DNA of 64,000 bases from Planctomyces sp. SH-PL14. Lineage in GTDB: Bacteria > Planctomycetota > Planctomycetia > Planctomycetales > Planctomycetaceae. The notes under the pieces were generated by a model. That model was given only the letters and a program-made list of their open reading frames with translations. It had not been told where the DNA came from and did not search any database. The stretch lies in assembly GCF_001610835.1 (NCBI RefSeq), contig NZ_CP011270.1, forward strand, positions 248,001 through 312,000, in the 5' to 3' direction. Position numbers and translations under genes: made by a program. This document shows positions 17,683 through 26,398 of this stretch, in pieces. Every line of letters starts with the position of its first letter. Within the stretch, counting starts at the first letter, position 1.

Positions 17683-18504
17683 GTGGCTCGTTCTTCCTCA
17701 GCTCGGCGGACGGCAAGCGTTGTCCCCGGGCCCTCGCCCGGCTACAGCGTTGATGCGTCTCTGACATTCCGGATCGGCTGTGCCGGGTGGAACATTCCGA
17801 AACAGCACGACGACCTGTTCCCTCGCGACGGGAGCCACCTCGCCCGCTACCAGCGGCAGTTCAACGCCGGCGAGATCAACTCGTCGTTCTATCGCTCGCA
17901 TCGTCCGGCGACCTACCGACGATGGGCTGTTAATTCACCCGAGGAATTCCGCTTCGCCGTCAAAGCCCCGCGGACAGTCACGCATGAGCATCGCCTGAAG
18001 GGAGCCGACGACCTCCTGAAGGCGTTCCTCGGGGAAGTGGCCGAACTCGGCGAGCATCTCGGCCCGCTTCTATTCCAACTCCCTCCTTCGTTGCGGTTCT
18101 CGCCATCGGACGTGGAAAACTTTCTGGAACTCCTCCGTGGCTTGTTCTCGGGCGCCCTCGTCCTCGAGCCGCGGCACACCTCCTGGCTCGGCGAGGACGC
18201 TGCCCATCTTCTGAGGCAGTACCGCGTGGCGATGGCCGCTGCCGATCCTCCCCTCGGCCCCGAGATCGCCCCCGCCGGCTCGTCGTCGCCGACGTACTAC
18301 CGCCTGCACGGTCATCCCCGAATGTACTATTCGCCTTACTCCGAGGGGGACCTCGCTCGTCTCACTCGCGACATGTTCGAGCACGCCGCTGTCGGGCACG
18401 ACGTCTGGTGCATCTTCGACAATACGGCCGACGGGGCGGCGCAGACCGATGCATTGACCATGCAGCGAATGCTCGCGGCCCGCAGATCGACACTGGGACG
18501 ATAG
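17683..18504 (+). CDS. DUF72 family protein
   Basis: A 273-residue protein of the DUF72 (YecE-like) family, a TIM-barrel-like fold with unproven activity. Diagnostic pieces are 'RIGCAGWNIPKQH' near residue 31, 'INSSFYRSHRPATYRRWA' with 'FRFAVKAPRTVTHE', 'LGPLLFQLPPSL', 'LEPRHTSWL' and 'YYRLHGHPRMYYSPYS'. The order and spacing are complete. Start: GTG at 17683 is chosen because earlier codons lie inside the cytochrome gene. It ends in TAG, evidence that TAG is a normal stop here. Possibly co-transcribed with the cytochrome. Confidence 0.88.
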   Translation: MARSSSARRTASVVPGPSPGYSVDASLTFRIGCAGWNIPKQHDDLFPRDGSHLARYQRQFNAGEINSSFYRSHRPATYRRWAVNSPEEFRFAVKAPRTVTHEHRLKGADDLLKAFLGEVAELGEHLGPLLFQLPPSLRFSPSDVENFLELLRGLFSGALVLEPRHTSWLGEDAAHLLRQYRVAMAAADPPLGPEIAPAGSSSPTYYRLHGHPRMYYSPYSEGDLARLTRDMFEHAAVGHDVWCIFDNTADGAAQTDALTMQRMLAARRSTLGR

Positions 18505-18559
18505 AGTGGACTACAGGGCCAGGTGGCGATGCCGCCCCAGAACGGACGCCGATCGATTG

Positions 18560-19471
18560 CTACCGTGATTGATTGCCGCCCGTTCCATTGGTTCGTCCCG
18601 CGACGCCCGTCGCTTCGCTCGCCTGGTACAAAGCTCCATTCGGGTTGCGCGGCTTCTCGTCGTAGGTGAGATCGTCGACCCGCCCCGCAGACAAGCGGTC
18701 CGCGACACTGGGGATCAGTTTCGAAAGCGTCGTGCTCACGAGCGACATCGCTCCAACCTTCTTCTCCCGTGTCGGGTGCTCGGCGGCGTGCAGGATCGCC
18801 TCGGCCACGTCCTGCGCCTGGATCATCGGATCGGGGAGCTTCGGCTCCTTGAGCATGTCGTTCTTCGCATGCTGAGGGAACGGCGTGTCGACGGCAGTCG
18901 GCTGGATCAACGTCACCGCAACGGGAAGCTTGTCGACCTCCTCGACTTCGACCCGCAGGACGTCGACGTACCCCTTGATGGCGTGTTTGGTCGCGACGTA
19001 GATGCTCATGAGCGGGGCGTAGGAATCGGAGACCTCGCTTCCGACCGTGATCAGCGCACCGCCACTGCTTTTCAGATGCGGAAGAGCGACGACGCAGCCG
19101 TTGACCGCTCCCCAGAAGTTGATATCGAACAGTCTCCGGGCATCCTCTTCGCGAAACGTGTCCGCGCGGCCGTACATCCCCAGGCCGGCGTTGTTGACCC
19201 ACGTGTCGATCCGCCCGAAGGTCCTGATCGCCGTTTTGGCGAGGGCTTCTACCTGGCTGCGGTCGGAAACATCACACGGGACCGCGATCGCCCGGCCCCC
19301 CCGGCCCGTGATCCGCCCCGCGACGTGAAGAAGCGTCTTTTCGCTGCGGGCGGCGAGGACGACCGAAGCCCCCATCTCCGCGAGAAGTTCGGCGGTCGCC
19401 AGTCCGATCCCTGAAGACGCGCCGGTAATCACGACAACCTGATCCGCAATCTTCTTGAGCGTTGTCGACAT
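18560..19471 (-). CDS. SDR-family oxidoreductase
   Basis: A 303-residue short-chain dehydrogenase with 'VVITGASSGIGLATAELLAE', 'NNAGLGMYG', the catalytic Ser in 'ITVGSEVS' and the 'YVATK' Tyr/Lys pair, followed by a longer C-terminal region (substrate lid). The C-terminus, 'KPRNPNGALYQASEA' and a Gly/Asn-rich tail, is like SDRs annotated as DltE-type in planctomycetes and myxobacteria. AAGGAG is 8 nt before the ATG. The zinc alcohol dehydrogenase gene is 27 nt upstream on the same strand, so the two likely form an operon. Confidence 0.92.
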   Translation of the reverse strand: MSTTLKKIADQVVVITGASSGIGLATAELLAEMGASVVLAARSEKTLLHVAGRITGRGGRAIAVPCDVSDRSQVEALAKTAIRTFGRIDTWVNNAGLGMYGRADTFREEDARRLFDINFWGAVNGCVVALPHLKSSGGALITVGSEVSDSYAPLMSIYVATKHAIKGYVDVLRVEVEEVDKLPVAVTLIQPTAVDTPFPQHAKNDMLKEPKLPDPMIQAQDVAEAILHAAEHPTREKKVGAMSLVSTTLSKLIPSVADRLSAGRVDDLTYDEKPRNPNGALYQASEATGVAGRTNGTGGNQSR

Positions 19472-19498
19472 GAAGAAGAACTCCTTGGGAGGGGGCGA

Positions 19499-20680
19499 TC
19501 AGGGCTTCAGGACAACTTTGACACAGCCGTCTTTCTTATCGCGGAAGGTCTTGTAGGCGTCGGGCGCCTCGGACAGGGGCAACCGGTGCGTGATGATCGC
19601 CGACGGATCGATCTGGTCTTTCTCGATCCGCTCCAGGAGCGGCTGCAGGTAGCGGTGCACATGCGTCTGACCGGACTTCATCGTCAGGGCCTTGTTGACG
19701 AAGGCCCCCATCGGAACCTTGTCGAGCAGGCCCACATACACCCCCGGCACCGAGACGGTTCCTCCTTTTCGGCAGGCCATGATCGCCTGCCGCAGCACGG
19801 ACGGCCGGTCCGTCGCCAGGCCGACCGCCGCCTTCGCGTTGTCGAGCACCGCCGGCCAGCTCCCCCACCCGTGGGCCTCCGCTCCGACGGCATCAATACA
19901 CCGGTCCGGCCCGCGTCCCTTCGTCATCTCCTGCAGCCGGTCAAAGACGCTGGCATCGGTCTCGGTGAAGTCGATCGTCTCCGCTCGCCCCAGACGCCTC
20001 GCCATCTCCAGCCGCTCCGGAACGTGGTCGATGGCGATCACCCGCCCGGCGCCGAACAGCCAGGCGCTCTGAATGCAGAACTGCCCGACCGGCCCGCACC
20101 CCCAGACCGCGACGGTGTCGCCCGCCTCGATGTCGGCCTGCTCCGCTCCCATGTAGCCGGTCGGGAAGATGTCGGTCAGGAACAGCACCTTCTCGTCGGG
20201 GATGTGGCTCGGCACCTTGAAGGCCCCGAAGTCCGCCAGCGGGACCCGGACGTATTCTGCCTGGCCCCCGGCAAATCCCCCGAGCATGTGGCTGTAGCCG
20301 AACAGTCCGCTGGGCGAATGGCCCATCGCCTCCTCGGCGATCTTCTTGTTGGGGTTGGAGTTCTCGCAGCAGGAAAACAGTGTCTTCCGGCAGAAGAAGC
20401 ACGTCCCGCACGCCATCGTGAATGGGACGACGACCCGGTCCCCTTTGCTCAGCTTGCCGGCAGCGACGGTCCCGGTCTCGACCACCTCCCCCATGAACTC
20501 GTGCCCCAGGACGTCGCCGGACTCCATCGTGGGCATGTAGCCGTCGTAGAGATGTAGGTCGGATCCGCAGATTGCGGTCGAGGTCACCCGGATGATCGCA
20601 TCCCGGGGATCCTCAATCCTGGGGTCGGGGACGTCGTCGATTCGTACGTCTTCCTTGCCGTGCCAGCAGAGCGCCTTCAT
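19499..20680 (-). CDS. Zinc-dependent alcohol dehydrogenase (formaldehyde-dehydrogenase-like)
   Basis: A 393-residue medium-chain dehydrogenase. The catalytic zinc site is marked by '[11 protein letters not shown]' and 'GHEFMGEV'; the structural zinc site by the Cys cluster '[16 protein letters not shown]'; the Rossmann fold by '[14 protein letters not shown]' and '[12 protein letters not shown]'. A Trp/Gly-rich insert (AEAHGWGSW) and '[12 protein letters not shown]' match the subgroup annotated as glutathione-dependent formaldehyde dehydrogenases, though glutathione dependence cannot be read from sequence. Start at 20680 with GGGAGAC upstream; the frame extends to 20770 without support. First gene of a two-gene operon with the SDR. 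Confidence 0.93.
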   Translation of the reverse strand: MKALCWHGKEDVRIDDVPDPRIEDPRDAIIRVTSTAICGSDLHLYDGYMPTMESGDVLGHEFMGEVVETGTVAAGKLSKGDRVVVPFTMACGTCFFCRKTLFSCCENSNPNKKIAEEAMGHSPSGLFGYSHMLGGFAGGQAEYVRVPLADFGAFKVPSHIPDEKVLFLTDIFPTGYMGAEQADIEAGDTVAVWGCGPVGQFCIQSAWLFGAGRVIAIDHVPERLEMARRLGRAETIDFTETDASVFDRLQEMTKGRGPDRCIDAVGAEAHGWGSWPAVLDNAKAAVGLATDRPSVLRQAIMACRKGGTVSVPGVYVGLLDKVPMGAFVNKALTMKSGQTHVHRYLQPLLERIEKDQIDPSAIITHRLPLSEAPDAYKTFRDKKDGCVKVVLKP

Positions 20681-21027
20681 GGATGTCTCCCAGTTGCTGC
20701 CGCCCCGCCCGGTTCCTGTTCGATGCCGTCTCCCGGTGCCGGAGGGTTCCCTGCCCGGTTGCAAAACCACGGCCGGCGCGGCGTTCGACGGTGTCGATCT
20801 CGACGCCAGCGGTTCCGTCCAGAGAATCCCCGGCGGTCAGACCATCGGGAGGAGGGGAACTGCGGGCAGAATCGACCCGGCTGGCAGACTACGATGTGAA
20901 CGAGCCTCGTCAGAACGGCATGCGGAGTGCGATCCTGACGCAGTCGTGATCGTGAATCGCATAGCCCATCATCCTTACTGCAGCATGGCCTGATGACCTC
21001 CCATGCTGGCAGGCCACCGAGCATCAC
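20681..21027. other. 347-nt divergent promoter region
   Basis: Lies between the divergently transcribed alcohol dehydrogenase and catalase-like genes and must hold both promoters. I cannot pick out -35/-10 elements with confidence. Confidence 0.35.
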
Positions 21028-22119
21028 ATGGCTTACGTTCCGTTCAGTGAGTCGGTTGAAGTTCATCAGAAGGACGAACGGCGACTGACCGATCAGATCG
21101 TCGCCTCAGTGCTCCGGACGAACCGGGTTCGCTTTGAGAAGCATCAGCACGCGGTTCGGGAGGCCCATGCGAAGAGTCACGGTTTACTGGTGGGCCAACT
21201 AATTGTGAACGAGGGCCTGCCGTCGCACCTCCAGCAGGGGCTATTTGCAGCTCCCGGATCCTTCCCGGTCATTGCGAGGCTCTCCAGCGCCCCCGGAGAT
21301 ATTCAAAGCGACCGGATCCCCACACCCCGGGGAATGGCTCTCAAGGTCCTGGGCGTACCCGGCCCCATGCTGAACGAGTCGCCCAGTCCCACGCCGAATC
21401 AGGACTGGCTGCTCGTTAACGCGCCGGCGATCCCTTTCGGCGATATCGGCTCCTACGCCCAAGTCCAAAAGCTGATTGAGAACCGGGCCGACACTGCCGA
21501 GATCCTGAAGTTGGTGGCGGCCAAGGCGGCACGCGGCGCCAACCTGCTCCTCGGCATGGTCGGTCTGCAGAGCGAAATCCTCGAAGATCTGGGCCCGGCC
21601 AACAGTCACATCCTGGGAGAGACCTTTCACAGCATGGCCGCGGTCCGGTTCGGCGAGTTCATCGCCAAGATCAGCGTCGCTCCGCTGAGCGGGAATGTGA
21701 GGGCTCTGGTGGGAGCATCGATCGACGCGGACGATGACCACCGCTGCGCCTTGCGCGATCGTGTCGCGGAATTCTTCCGGGGGAACAGCGCGGAGTACGA
21801 GGTGCGGGCCCAGCTGTGCGTCGACTTGGACAAGATGCCCATCGAGGACGCCTCAGTCATCTGGGACGAGGACCTTTCTCCGCATCAGCCGGTCGCCCGA
21901 CTCATCTTTCCCAGCCAAGCCACAGATTCTCCCGCCCGGAGGGTCTTTGGAGACGACCAGCTGTCCTTCACCCCCTGGCGGGCCATGACGGCACACCGGC
22001 CGCTCGGATCAGTCATGCGTGTGAGGAAGCCGGTCTATGAGGCATCCGTCCGATTCCGGCAGGAGATGAATGCTCGGGAGATCGTCGAGCCGACCAGCCT
22101 GAGCGACGTTCCTCAGTGA
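21028..22119 (+). CDS. Catalase-family haem protein (SrpA-like)
   Basis: A 363-residue protein of the minimal catalase family. The distal His lies in 'REAHAKSHGLL', and 'FPVIARLSSAPGDIQSDRIP', 'TPRGMALKVLGVPG' and 'TPNQDWLLVN' follow the haem-pocket order of catalases, but the length is much below the 480+ residues of classical enzymes and fits SrpA-type peroxidases. It likely binds haem b and reduces peroxides in the cytoplasm; there is no signal peptide. Its neighbours (alcohol dehydrogenase, SDR, epoxide-hydrolase-like enzyme) fit detoxification. Confidence 0.82.
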   Translation: MAYVPFSESVEVHQKDERRLTDQIVASVLRTNRVRFEKHQHAVREAHAKSHGLLVGQLIVNEGLPSHLQQGLFAAPGSFPVIARLSSAPGDIQSDRIPTPRGMALKVLGVPGPMLNESPSPTPNQDWLLVNAPAIPFGDIGSYAQVQKLIENRADTAEILKLVAAKAARGANLLLGMVGLQSEILEDLGPANSHILGETFHSMAAVRFGEFIAKISVAPLSGNVRALVGASIDADDDHRCALRDRVAEFFRGNSAEYEVRAQLCVDLDKMPIEDASVIWDEDLSPHQPVARLIFPSQATDSPARRVFGDDQLSFTPWRAMTAHRPLGSVMRVRKPVYEASVRFRQEMNAREIVEPTSLSDVPQ

Positions 22120-22149
22120 GTCCTACCACCTCGTTGCGACGGAAGGGGC

Positions 22150-23082
22150 TTGACGCGTCTTACGGCAAGCCGAGCATTCGGCAAGGAAGTTCCCCATGAG
22201 GTCGCCGCACTTGTGACTCCGGATCCGCTCCCTTTCGACCTGCAGCTTCGTTCGCTCCCGGATTTGCGGATGGAGTTGGCGACCGCTGGGAGCTCTGGTG
22301 CACCTGTCGTGATTCTCCTGCACGGGTTCCCCGATGTCTGGTCGGGCTGGCATTATCAGATTCCTGAGTTGGCGGCCGCGGGCTTTCGCGTTCTCGCACC
22401 GAATCAGCGCGGCTATGGCAGGACCGACAAGCCCAAGGGAGTGGCCGCCTATGACATCGATCAGCTCGCGGCCGACGTGATTGCGCTGGCCGACTCGGAG
22501 AACGCCTCCACGTTCCACCTCGTCGGACACGACTGGGGTGGTCTGATCGCCTGGCGGGTTGCGGCACTGTTCCCGGAGCGAGTCCGCCGCCTTCTGATTC
22601 TGAATGCCCCCCATCCCGGTGCGTTTCAGGGATACCTGCTTCGCCATCCAAGCCAGCTCTGCCGGAGCTGGTACATCGGCTTCTTTCAGTGTCCCTGGCT
22701 TCCGGAGGCCGTGCTCTCAGCCCGAAACTACGCGCTCCTCTTTCGGGCGGTGCGGTCAACCAGCCAGCCGGGGGTCTTCGATGAGAGCGACCGGCGCCAG
22801 TTTGTCTCCGCGTGGTCTCAGCCCGGCGCACTCGCGGCCATGCTGAACTATTACCGCGCGGTCGTTCGCCGCTCTCCAGCCTCGTTGAAGCGATCCGTCC
22901 CCGTTCCGACGCGGATCCTCTTTGGTCGCCAGGATCCGGCGGAAGAACCTGGCCTGGCCGAGGTGAGTCTCCAGTTCTGCTCTCAGGGCTCCATCCGCTG
23001 GATCGACGAAGGAGCCCATTGGATCCAGCGCGAGGCCGCTGAAACCGTCACGGCGGAGATCATCCAGACCTGCTCCTCTTGA
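22150..23082 (+). CDS. Alpha/beta hydrolase, epoxide-hydrolase-like
   Basis: A 310-residue alpha/beta hydrolase. 'LLHGFPDVWSGWHYQI' carries the HGxP oxyanion motif, 'VGHDWGGLIAW' places an Asp as nucleophile as in epoxide hydrolases and haloalkane dehalogenases, and the C-terminal His is in 'EGAHWIQRE'. 'NQRGYGRTDKP' is also typical of soluble epoxide hydrolases. The start is a TTG at 22150 preceded by AAGGGG; no in-frame ATG is available before the core. The catalase-like gene ends 30 nt upstream, so the two are probably co-transcribed. Confidence 0.82.
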   Translation: MTRLTASRAFGKEVPHEVAALVTPDPLPFDLQLRSLPDLRMELATAGSSGAPVVILLHGFPDVWSGWHYQIPELAAAGFRVLAPNQRGYGRTDKPKGVAAYDIDQLAADVIALADSENASTFHLVGHDWGGLIAWRVAALFPERVRRLLILNAPHPGAFQGYLLRHPSQLCRSWYIGFFQCPWLPEAVLSARNYALLFRAVRSTSQPGVFDESDRRQFVSAWSQPGALAAMLNYYRAVVRRSPASLKRSVPVPTRILFGRQDPAEEPGLAEVSLQFCSQGSIRWIDEGAHWIQREAAETVTAEIIQTCSS

Positions 23083-23113
23083 CGCCACGACGCAGCCAAA
23101 CGTGCAACGGCAA

Positions 23114-23563
23114 CTAGGGCGTCGCCTGCGCGGCTCCAGAGCTAGACGGTCGTTGGGGACGGTCGTCTCGCATCTCCCGGGCCTTGGCGGCAAGCCGTCG
23201 GTATTCGTCGCGAATCTCTTCGAGTTCCGACTCTTCGAGATCCTCGATGTCCATGAAGTTGTCGCGCGCGTCGGCGATGGACCGGAGGACTTCATCCAGC
23301 TTGAGATGGAGGGCCACAGTGTCCCGGTTCTGGCTGTTCTGAATCAGGAACACCATCAGGAAGGTGACGATCGTTGTCCCGGTGTTGATCACGAGCTGCC
23401 ACGTATCACTGAAGCCGAAGATCGGTCCTGTAATGGCCCAGATCAAGACGATCGCCGACGCCGAGATGAACCCTCCTGGTTTCCCCGTCCAACACGCGGT
23501 GTTGTGCGCCGCGCGGCTGAACCAGGACTTGGAACCGTTTGACTCTTCGCCGCAAGACCTCAT
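23114..23563 (-). CDS. Low-affinity iron permease family protein
   Basis: A 149-residue membrane protein with two helices (SASAIVLIWAITGPIFGF and INTGTTIVTFLMVFLIQ) and then 'NSQNRDTVALHLKLDEVLRS', the signature of the bacterial low-affinity iron permease family. The C-terminus is an acidic helix (IEDLEESELEEIRDEYRRLA). Members are named after yeast Fet4, but iron transport has not been shown for the short bacterial forms. It converges with the hydrolase gene. Confidence 0.85.
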   Translation of the reverse strand: MRSCGEESNGSKSWFSRAAHNTACWTGKPGGFISASAIVLIWAITGPIFGFSDTWQLVINTGTTIVTFLMVFLIQNSQNRDTVALHLKLDEVLRSIADARDNFMDIEDLEESELEEIRDEYRRLAAKAREMRDDRPQRPSSSGAAQATP

Positions 23564-23789
23564 AACGCCCCCCTTTCCTCAAGCGTCCGGTGCAGAAGCG
23601 ATTCCCTCTTACGGAAACGTAACAGGCATTGTTCGGCCTCTCCGTGATCGGCGGTGCTCGACTTCTTTCGTCGGGAAGACCGAGTGCCGTCCTTGCGGTC
23701 GTCACAGCACTCCTTGCCAGCGACTCGCCGCGCGCATCGGTCTCGGAATTGCGTGGTCCGATCAGGACTCCCGGGAGGGAAGGAATATC

Positions 23790-24167
23790 ATGCGAATGCT
23801 ATTGCGACAGATCTTTGGGGCCATTCTCTGTGTTGCGGGGATTGGTGCTCTATTTCTCGCGCTCGTGGTCTATGAGCGTTACTCGCGTTTTGAGCTTTCG
23901 GAAGTCCTTCCTCCGATTGCCACCTGGGAACTGGCCGGCTTCCTTTGGTTCGGAAAATGGCCGGTCGTCGGTCTATTCGCCCTGATCGGGGTGCTGCTCC
24001 TCGTTATCGCGCCAGTGGACCTGCACTCGGAGCCGGAGGCCAGTCCATCGTCGACGGCGACCCTGGTGTCGGACAACACAATTGGTCCGATGACTCCCTT
24101 CGGGGAGAGTTGGAGTTCCCCAGCCTTCCGGATTGATTCCAGTCCAGGGCGTCTACTCGGCTCCTAG
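23790..24167 (+). CDS. Small two-helix membrane protein
   Basis: A 125-residue protein with two hydrophobic helices ('IFGAILCVAGIGALFLALVV' and 'VVGLFALIGVLLLVIAPVDL') separated by about 35 residues that contain an Arg/Glu loop, and a Ser/Pro-rich C-terminal tail. GGAAGGA lies 7 nt before the ATG at 23790. No family recognised. It precedes the 17M-like stress gene by 202 nt on the same strand. Confidence 0.65.
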   Translation: MRMLLRQIFGAILCVAGIGALFLALVVYERYSRFELSEVLPPIATWELAGFLWFGKWPVVGLFALIGVLLLVIAPVDLHSEPEASPSSTATLVSDNTIGPMTPFGESWSSPAFRIDSSPGRLLGS

Positions 24168-24369
24168 TGCCGCCTGTTTGGGTGAGGGGCAGCGAAAGCA
24201 CTTGGACGAGACGAGCGACTCCGACGAGCCGCAGCATGGCAACGCGAGGCGGTTCTTCATCGGAGCCCTCAGGAAAATCCTGGCCCGCGGGCCATCTCCG
24301 GGGGCGCGACGCTTGCTTGGCGTTGAGCTGATCGCTTTTCCATCCAAATGGCACGAGGAGGCTCGCTTC

Positions 24370-24864
24370 ATGACCACGACCACCACCACGCTCGGAACCG
24401 TTGTTGGAGCATTTGAAAACGAAAGCAAAGCTCAGGCGGCCGTCAGAGACCTGCGAAGTGCAGGCTTCGCGGAGAGCGACATCGGCATCGTGTCGCCCAC
24501 TTCGAGCAGTACGACCGCTGGCAGAACGTCGGACACAAAGGCGGAGGAGGGTGCGGTTGCCGGCGTCGCGACCGGTGCCGCACTCGGCGCACTTTGGGGG
24601 GTGGGTATCCTGGCGGGGGCGATTCCCGGAATCGGACCGGCCATCGCCGGCGGGACGTTGGGAGTTCTTCTGTCGAGTGCCGGAGCCGGGGCGGCCGTCG
24701 CTGGTGTTGCTGGAGCATTGGCCGGTATGGGCCTGTCGGAGAAGGATGCCGCCTACTACGACTCGGAGTACGGCAAAGGACGATCGATCGTCACCGTGCG
24801 CGGGAACCGAGGAGTCGAAGCACGGACGATTCTGGATCGGAACGGTGCACTGCGAAACGTCTAA
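24370..24864 (+). CDS. General-stress-protein 17M-like (glycine-zipper) protein
   Basis: A 164-residue protein. The N-terminal 60 residues, 'TVVGAFENESKAQAAVRDLR' then 'AGFAESDIGIVS', match the general stress protein 17M / YflT-like fold. The middle is a Gly/Ala-rich hydrophobic stretch with alternating small residues (GAVAGVATGAALGALWGVGI), which could insert into membranes, and the end is 'YYDSEYGKGRSIVTVRG'. GAGGAG is 9 nt before the ATG. Genes of this type are stress-induced in many bacteria; here it is followed by a DUF1003 remnant and a DUF892 gene that share that character. Confidence 0.8.
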   Translation: MTTTTTTLGTVVGAFENESKAQAAVRDLRSAGFAESDIGIVSPTSSSTTAGRTSDTKAEEGAVAGVATGAALGALWGVGILAGAIPGIGPAIAGGTLGVLLSSAGAGAAVAGVAGALAGMGLSEKDAAYYDSEYGKGRSIVTVRGNRGVEARTILDRNGALRNV

Positions 24865-25050
24865 CGCTTGCGAGTGACTCGACGGCCCGCCTCTCCTCGA
24901 CGCCAAGACACGGCTTGCGGTGGCGAGGTGCCTTGGCGGGCAGCCTGGCGACAACACGATGACCAGGATTGCAGGGCAGAAGGCCTAAACGCAGTCGCTG
25001 GTCGGGATCAAGATCACCGTGCAGTCATCGCCGTCGACGCTTGTCCCGCA

Positions 25051-25263
25051 ATGGCAGCAGGCGCTGACTTACACCTTCAGATCGACCTCTTGCCCAAGTA
25101 CGAAGTGATTCGGCGGCTATGTCTGGTGAGCGCGATCGCCCGAGAACTCGATATGCACGAAACGGAAGACCACGAGCTAAGAGGGTTGCTCAAGACGGTC
25201 CGCCCGCGCGATCTACTGAGAGAAGTGGAAAGTTGGGAAGGGTCGGGAGCCAACAACAAGCAA
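25051..25263 (+). pseudogene. DUF1003 C-terminal fragment
   Basis: The frame encodes 'LQIDLLPKYEVIRRLCLVSA' and 'LLKTVRPRDLLREVE', colinear with the C-terminal third of the intact DUF1003 protein at 39176-39721 (LQIDLLAEYEVTRLLCLVSA, LLTTVRPRDLLKELE). The membrane part and N-terminus are missing and no upstream frame supplies them. The frame continues past the homology into the convergent DUF892 gene. It is a remnant of a second DUF1003 copy. Confidence 0.7.
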
Positions 25264-25316
25264 AGACGGCCGCCGGCCCCGGTTAAAACAGGTGACCAGG
25301 GCCGAGCGGTTTTGTA

Positions 25317-25805
25317 TCAACTATTGGCTTCCGCGTTCACAGTCTCGCTCAGGCCGGTCAGAGCCTCATCGGTGGCGACCTCTTCCGCCATATTGGCCTT
25401 AAGGAGTTTGTAGGCACGGGTGTACCCCAACTGTTTCGCCCAAGTACACAGTGTCCCGTAGGTGGCAATCTCATAGTGTTCGACCTTCTGAGCGCAACCG
25501 ATGAGAATTGCGTCCATGACCTCGGGATCCGCTTCCTCTTCCATCATACTGGCCGCTTCAGCCAACAGTCCTTCCATCGCCTCGCAGGTCTTGGCCCGCG
25601 CCGCTTTACCAGTTTCCTCGAAAGCCTGCTCCACCCTTTCCACCTGAGTCTTCGTTTCCGCGAGGTGCTTCTCGAAGGCGGCGCGAAGGTCCACGGAGCT
25701 GGCCGCCTTCGCAATTTTGGGGAGGGCCTTCACCAGCTGTTTCTCCGCGCTCAGGACGTCGCGGAGTTCATCGTGGAATGCGTCAGCCAAGGTTTGCAGC
25801 GGCAT
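25317..25805 (-). CDS. DUF892 (YciE-like) ferritin-like protein
   Basis: A 162-residue all-helical protein of the DUF892/YciE family, a four-helix ferritin-like bundle. Diagnostic pieces are '[20 protein letters not shown]', '[20 protein letters not shown]' and '[19 protein letters not shown]', which carry the Glu and His expected to bind a dimetal centre. Family members are cytoplasmic and induced by osmotic or stationary-phase stress. Complete in length. Confidence 0.9.
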   Translation of the reverse strand: MPLQTLADAFHDELRDVLSAEKQLVKALPKIAKAASSVDLRAAFEKHLAETKTQVERVEQAFEETGKAARAKTCEAMEGLLAEAASMMEEEADPEVMDAILIGCAQKVEHYEIATYGTLCTWAKQLGYTRAYKLLKANMAEEVATDEALTGLSETVNAEANS

Positions 25806-26398
25806 GATTGAGAGTCCTCAGGGATTCATTGGAACGGCGTTAAGCCAGAACGCCCGTTCGCAAGCGTCGTACCGGCGGCAGACTTCGGGATAGGCAAGAA
25901 TTCATTGAGCAGCGGACCGCTCAGCGGAGTTCCCGTGGTCGACGAACGCACAGTCTGCTGTTCTCAAGATCGTCTCGGTCAGATCGTTCGCTCGCGATTC
26001 TCCTGCGTCCCAGGGAATCTCCGGGGCTGGACCTCGTGCCGCCCCTGCTTCGCGCCTTGTCAAGGACGTCCGTCGTTTCCTTTCAGCTGCTCAGCACCAA
26101 GATCGGTGCCGTCTCCAGTCCCGCCATTTCCGACGCAGGGAGGTAGTTGTGACCTCCGCCCCTTCACCGCGCCGTCATGCGGGTGACGGATCGTTCGGTC
26201 CGGGATGGATTTCTCTGGTAGTGTTCTAGATCCATCCGGGCTGAGAAACTTGATTAGGATTGCTGTCTACGAGAAAGCGGTTGAGGGCGAGGCACGGGCA
26301 ATGATGTGACGGCCAAGGTTCGTTCCACTGGAAACTCCCGGTACGCGACGTGCTTTCCGCCGGCAGCATCCCGCAGTGGGCGGACAGTGGAGGTTCCT
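25806..26398. other. 593-nt divergent intergenic region
   Basis: Upstream of the DUF892 gene (minus) and the membrane hydrolase (plus). Only short frames occur. Its GC-rich sequence has no repeat that I could match elsewhere. Confidence 0.35.
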
